The translations under genes and the position numbers were made by a program. Source: Acidobacteria bacterium AH-259-G07 (GTDB lineage: Bacteria > Acidobacteriota > UBA6911 > RPQK01 > JADFOI01). Taken from it: 9,467 bases of DNA. Under the pieces are notes generated by a model, which had not been told where the DNA came from, ran no database searches, and worked only from the letters and a program-made list of their open reading frames with translations. The stretch lies in contig JALLON010000093.1 in the NCBI GenBank assembly GCA_027717925.1, positions 1 through 9,467 of the forward strand. The letters run 5' to 3'. This document shows, piece by piece, positions 6,984-9,467 of this stretch (position 1 is the stretch's first letter; every line of letters starts with the position of its first letter).

Positions 6984-7130
6984 ACAGAGCCGCGACTGTC
7001 AAGGAGCGGCAGGAAAGCTGTAGTGGCCGCTCTGTGAGCGGCGCAAATTCCCCCGCCTTGGGTATGATTGGTCCGTTCATAGAACGGACGCTACAAGTCT
7101 CCCGCCGCTCCCTGCCGGTCGCGACTCTGT
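6984..7130. repeat. 147-bp MITE-like palindromic element between coxG and coxS
   Basis: The two ends, read inward, align without gaps over 49 positions with 38 matches, starting ACAGAG (6984) and CTCTGT (7125-7130). The outer arms (35 bp each) contain GGAGCGGC and are followed by TGTAG. The inner core (7019-7095) has two hairpins: GCCGCTC (7026-7032) against GAGCGGC (7036-7042), and GTCCGTTC (7071-7078) against GAACGGAC (7082-7089). The core matches the element at 1009-1064 in inverted orientation. It encodes no credible protein, so it would be a non-autonomous or REP-type element mobilised in trans, if mobile at all. No clear target-site duplication is seen. In the polycistronic RNA it would form a very stable cruciform-like fold. 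Confidence 0.87.
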
Positions 7131-7186
7131 AGCATTGCTTGGAATGTTTCGCAGTTAAATGCATAACCAGTGGGTGAATCCACATA

Positions 7187-7813
7187 TTATCCGCTGCAGG
7201 CCCGGAAGAAAATAATAAATAACAGCAGCACCGCCAGGCTAAGCCCGAGAACCATGAGGCGGCGATGCCGCGGTATCAAATCTGCCAGAACGTCCTTGGC
7301 GACATTAGCCGCGAATTGCGTTTGGGGTGGGGTCCCCACTGCTTGGGGTGAATCCGTAGAATCCTTTGTTTGATACAGTGCGTTGATCTGTTGATGCAGC
7401 TGCTCCAATCCTTGTCGGGTAATCAGCCGTGCCGAACTGTCCATTAAACGCTGCCCCACGCCCGCCATACGTCCACCGACCTGGGCACTGATTTCGTAAT
7501 GCAAACTGGTTGATCCATTATGGTCTTCCAGCTGAATGTCTCCTTCACCCTCTAGAAATCCCGATACCCCTTTGCCGCTCAATTTAAGATGGTAACTCTC
7601 AGGTGGATTGAGATTCGAAAGGGTAAACTTGCCTTCAAACTTTCCCTGAACAGGGCCGATTCGAATACTGAAAGTACCTTTGTATTCGTTCTCCCCCAGC
7701 TTGATGAGTTCGTCACAACCGGGAAGAGTTTTTGAAATGACGTTTGGGTCCAAAAGCGCCTTCCACAACACGTCGCGGGGCACATCAAAGGTATGACGAC
7801 CTTCGACTTTCAA
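7187..7813 (-). CDS. coxG: CoxG: SRPBCC-domain protein with C-terminal membrane anchor
   Basis: This is a 208-residue CoxG-family protein. Residues 1-148 form the START/SRPBCC ligand-binding fold, with the typical opening MKVEGRHTFDVP, LPGCDEL at 30-36, FSIRIGPVQGKFEG at 48-61, and GKGVSGFLEGEG plus SLHYEISAQVGG at about 80-114. A Ser/Pro/Gln-rich linker (about 149-170) leads to a single transmembrane helix at about 186-203, with RHRR at 182-185 on its cytoplasmic side. CoxG is associated with membrane attachment of Mo-CO dehydrogenase, and work on mycobacterial enzymes indicates it handles quinone for electron transfer, so the tail suggests coupling of the hydroxylase to the respiratory chain. 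The start is a TTG at 7811-7813, chosen by the family N-terminus and GGGGAGA at 7821-7827. It is the first cox gene, and a plausible promoter lies just upstream. Confidence 0.9.
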   Translation of the reverse strand: MKVEGRHTFDVPRDVLWKALLDPNVISKTLPGCDELIKLGENEYKGTFSIRIGPVQGKFEGKFTLSNLNPPESYHLKLSGKGVSGFLEGEGDIQLEDHNGSTSLHYEISAQVGGRMAGVGQRLMDSSARLITRQGLEQLHQQINALYQTKDSTDSPQAVGTPPQTQFAANVAKDVLADLIPRHRRLMVLGLSLAVLLLFIIFFRACSG

Positions 7814-7820
7814 TGGGTAC

Positions 7821-7827
7821 TCTCCCC
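7821..7827 (-). promoter_or_regulatory. Shine-Dalgarno supporting the TTG start of coxG
   Basis: GGGGAGA lies 7 nt before the TTG at 7813. No in-frame ATG or GTG is better placed, and the resulting N-terminus matches the family. Confidence 0.7.
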
Positions 7828-7842
7828 TTGTTTGATATTGGA

Positions 7843-7871
7843 AGGATAGTCTGTTCCGGCAGGGATTTCAA
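7843..7871 (-). promoter_or_regulatory. Candidate sigma-70 promoter upstream of coxG
   Basis: On the minus strand TTGAAA (7866-7871, five of six consensus bases) is followed after exactly 17 nt by TATCCT (7843-7848, four of six). Transcription would begin a few bases further on and leave a short leader carrying the coxG Shine-Dalgarno. It is the only long gap before the cox genes, which supports the call, but promoters read by eye are uncertain. Confidence 0.4.
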
Positions 7872-7881
7872 TGGGCTATCG

Positions 7882-7899
7882 TGAAACCCCTGAAACCCG
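7882..7899 (-). repeat. Tandem 9-mer upstream of the candidate coxG promoter
   Basis: Two adjacent copies, CGGGTTTCA and GGGGTTTCA on the minus strand, differ only in the first base. They sit 10 nt upstream of the candidate -35 box. Direct repeats here could be an activator-binding site, but two copies of a 9-mer may also be chance. Confidence 0.35.
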
Positions 7900-7909
7900 A
7901 TCGGCTCGA

Positions 7910-8761
7910 TTACAGGAATTTTAAGCCTTGAATAATTGAGACCACGATGGAGAGGATCGTCAGTCCCATACAGAGGAGAGCGATAATCAGGTGATCTGTA
8001 CGTTCAGGCTGCATGGGATCCAACCATCGGGACATCAAATAGCCCCCCGCAAATCCTCCCAGATGGGCCCAGTTGTCAACACCTCTCATCATCAAACCAA
8101 ACACGAAGAGAAGTACTGCCAAGCCCCACGCCTGGCGTCCCACCGCGCTGCTTCCCCTTTTTCCAGCGTAAACCAGTGCGCCGAGAAGGCCGAAAATCGG
8201 AGCCGAAGCCCCGATTGTCCATCCAGCTCCTCGCAGTGGCCACGGCAGAAACCAGAGAAAAGCACCGGCCGAGCTGCTCAGGAAAAAACCGGTAATCGAG
8301 GATACCGTGTAAATGATGACCATGCGAGCAACGCCATATTCGGAGGCCGTTGCAGGTGCCAATTGGCGAACCCACATCATGTTAAAGAGAATGTGCAGTA
8401 AACCTCCGTGAAGCCAGGCGGCACTCAGGACCGTCCACCATCGACCGGCCTGGAAGAACGGTATTGCTCCGCTTGCTCCAAATAGAAAAAGGCTGCGCAG
8501 GCTGGGAGAGAGGAGGGAGAAGAGGCCCTCCATACGGATCCCACCCGGGTCGATGACCAGCATAGCGATGTAAAGACCACTGCAGCCCCAAATCACCATC
8601 TGAACGAAGCCCAGATCCTGGCCCAGCCTCCTTAACAAGGACGCATAGCCCCACATCCCTGGATTGGGCCGCCCGCAGTTAAAACACTCCTTGTCGTTGA
8701 CACCTACCAATCTGCCGCAGGAAGGACAGACCACTGATCCAGTTGTCTGACGTTTCAACAC
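7910..8761 (-). CDS. Rhomboid-family intramembrane serine protease with N-terminal zinc ribbon
   Basis: This 283-residue protein starts with a short zinc ribbon (Cys12, Cys15, Cys26, Cys29 in CPSCG and CFNCG). A hydrophobic segment at about 53-70 leads into the rhomboid domain. The catalytic serine is Ser186 in GASAPIFGLLGAL (184-196) and the catalytic histidine is His233 in NWAHLGGFAGG (230-240). The oxyanion-side motif is LHGGLLHILFN (117-127), with His123 and Asn127. A further hydrophobic segment at about 259-278 ends the protein. Rhomboids cleave single transmembrane segments within the membrane; the substrate here is unknown. The GTG at 8759-8761 is chosen because AAGGA (8769-8773) lies 7 nt upstream. 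The gene starts 12 nt after the ggt stop, so the two are probably co-transcribed, and coxG follows after 96 nt. Confidence 0.9.
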   Translation of the reverse strand: MLKRQTTGSVVCPSCGRLVGVNDKECFNCGRPNPGMWGYASLLRRLGQDLGFVQMVIWGCSGLYIAMLVIDPGGIRMEGLFSLLSPSLRSLFLFGASGAIPFFQAGRWWTVLSAAWLHGGLLHILFNMMWVRQLAPATASEYGVARMVIIYTVSSITGFFLSSSAGAFLWFLPWPLRGAGWTIGASAPIFGLLGALVYAGKRGSSAVGRQAWGLAVLLFVFGLMMRGVDNWAHLGGFAGGYLMSRWLDPMQPERTDHLIIALLCMGLTILSIVVSIIQGLKFL

Positions 8762-8768
8762 AGTCTCA

Positions 8769-8773
8769 TCCTT
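8769..8773 (-). promoter_or_regulatory. Shine-Dalgarno of the rhomboid gene
   Basis: AAGGA lies immediately after the ggt stop codon (TAA at 8774-8776) and 7 nt before the GTG at 8761. This decides for GTG over the adjacent in-frame TTG (8758) and suggests translational coupling to ggt. Confidence 0.6.
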
Positions 8774-9467
8774 TTAGTAACCTGCTGCCATCCCATCTTT
8801 CCGCGATTCGCTTGCACCTCGGTAGACCTTGTTGTTGGCATCATATAGGATCGCCTGATAGCCTCCAAATAAGCCCACCACAAATCGCAGACGGTGCCCT
8901 TTCTCCACCAAGCTCTCCAAGGCCTCGACGGCAATACCAGACTCCAGGGCTAGCTCTCCCCCATCACTCATCACACTCCCTGTGGGAGAAGAAGAGCCAA
9001 GGTGGTAAAAACGAGGCGCGTCTCCCGCCTCCTGGAGGTTCATTTCAAAGTCGATGATATTGCAAAGTATCTGGACGTGTCCCTGCGGCTGCATGTCCCC
9101 ACCCATGACGCCGAAACTCAGGAAAGGTTTACCGGCCCGGGTCACAAAAGCAGGAATAATCGTGTGAAAAGGGCGTTTATGTGGAGCATAGGTGTTGAAG
9201 TGGCCCTCTTCCAGATTAAAGAGAGCCCCCCGGTTTTGTAACACAAATCCCAAGCTGTCGGGGACCAACCCCGACCCGAAACCGATAAAGTTACTTTGAA
9301 TCAAAGAAATCATATTGTGCTCTTGGTCCGCAACTGTCAGGTAGATGGTGTCCCCCCTCGCGAGCTTGGGGTCACCGGCTGGAATTTGACCCGAAGCCCG
9401 CTCAGGATTAAGGAGCTTCCGACGTTTCTCAGCGTATTTTTTGGAAATCAATTCGGCCATGGGAATC
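8774..9467 (-). CDS. ggt: Gamma-glutamyltransferase family protein, C-terminal part (5' end beyond window)
   Basis: The frame is open to the right edge (last whole codon at 9464-9466), so the N-terminal half is missing; the internal ATG at 9460 is not the real start. Numbering from that ATG, the visible part is essentially the small catalytic subunit of a gamma-glutamyltransferase-fold N-terminal nucleophile hydrolase. GDTIYLTVAD at 36-45 places Thr38 at the autocleavage site that becomes the nucleophile (E. coli Thr391). SLIQSNFIGFGSG (52-64), LQNRG (74-78), MGGDMQPQGHVQ (119-130) and the GMAAGY terminus (223-228) are typical of this branch. The family transfers or hydrolyses gamma-glutamyl groups, classically of glutathione, often outside the cytoplasm; a secretion signal cannot be checked here. 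Related acylases share the fold, so the exact substrate is open. No functional tie to the cox genes is evident. Confidence 0.92.
   Translation of the reverse strand, partial: IPMAELISKKYAEKRRKLLNPERASGQIPAGDPKLARGDTIYLTVADQEHNMISLIQSNFIGFGSGLVPDSLGFVLQNRGALFNLEEGHFNTYAPHKRPFHTIIPAFVTRAGKPFLSFGVMGGDMQPQGHVQILCNIIDFEMNLQEAGDAPRFYHLGSSSPTGSVMSDGGELALESGIAVEALESLVEKGHRLRFVVGLFGGYQAILYDANNKVYRGASESRKDGMAAGY

Noticed and set aside
1009..7130. CRISPR array or tRNA/ncRNA genes suggested by the hairpin repeats
   Set aside because: The repeats are single, far apart and in opposite orientation, with no regular spacing or cas genes. None of the hairpins has a tRNA cloverleaf.
6952..7185. A 77-codon minus-strand reading frame (and a 61-codon plus-strand one) between coxS and coxG
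   Set aside because: Both read through the 147-bp palindrome and resemble each other because the DNA is self-complementary. There is no ribosome-binding site or recognisable domain.
8459..8479. GASGAI in the rhomboid protein (about residues 95-100) as the catalytic serine motif
   Set aside because: It lies before the conserved LHGGLLHILFN segment, too early for the rhomboid active site. GASAPIFGL at 184-192, with His233 following, is in the expected order.

Overview
All nine genes lie on the minus strand, so transcription runs from high to low coordinates. The window holds most of an accessory gene cluster for a molybdenum hydroxylase of the aerobic CO-dehydrogenase (Cox) superfamily. In transcription order it reads: a gamma-glutamyltransferase cut by the right edge, a rhomboid-family intramembrane protease with a zinc-ribbon N-terminus, coxG, coxS, coxL, coxM, coxD, coxE, and an XdhC/CoxF-type maturation factor that runs off the left edge. 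The organism is an uncultured-looking aerobic or facultative bacterium of moderate GC content. No rRNA or other taxonomic marker is present, and the dispersed palindromic repeats are only a weak hint (Desulfobacterota, Acidobacteriota and NC10-like lineages are all possible).

The structural genes are in S-L-M order, and the large subunit carries VRGAGR where true CO dehydrogenases carry the Cys-containing AYxCSFR loop. Both features are typical of form II ('BMS-type') enzymes. The enzyme is therefore best called a Mo-hydroxylase of unproven substrate, not a demonstrated CO oxidiser. Its parts are complete: two [2Fe-2S] clusters in CoxS, FAD in CoxM and the molybdopterin active site in CoxL. 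CoxD (MoxR AAA+), CoxE (von Willebrand A) and CoxF/XdhC are the expected cofactor-maturation set. CoxG ends in a transmembrane helix and probably links the enzyme to the membrane and quinone pool.

The S/L, L/M and M/D junctions are very tight (1, 1 and 12 nt) and look translationally coupled. The G/S, D/E and E/F junctions each carry a palindromic repeat. A 147-bp MITE-like palindrome separates coxG and coxS. A 74-bp near-perfect palindrome straddles coxD/coxE, supplies the coxD stop codon and leaves coxE without a recognisable Shine-Dalgarno. A 56-bp core-only relative of the first element separates coxE and coxF. These repeats are the least expected structure in the window, and they may divide the polycistronic mRNA into segments.

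Upstream, the 96-nt gap between the rhomboid gene and coxG holds a plausible sigma-70 promoter and a tandem 9-mer, candidate control elements for the cox genes. The rhomboid and ggt genes are 12 nt apart, so they are probably co-transcribed. Their link to the hydroxylase is unknown.
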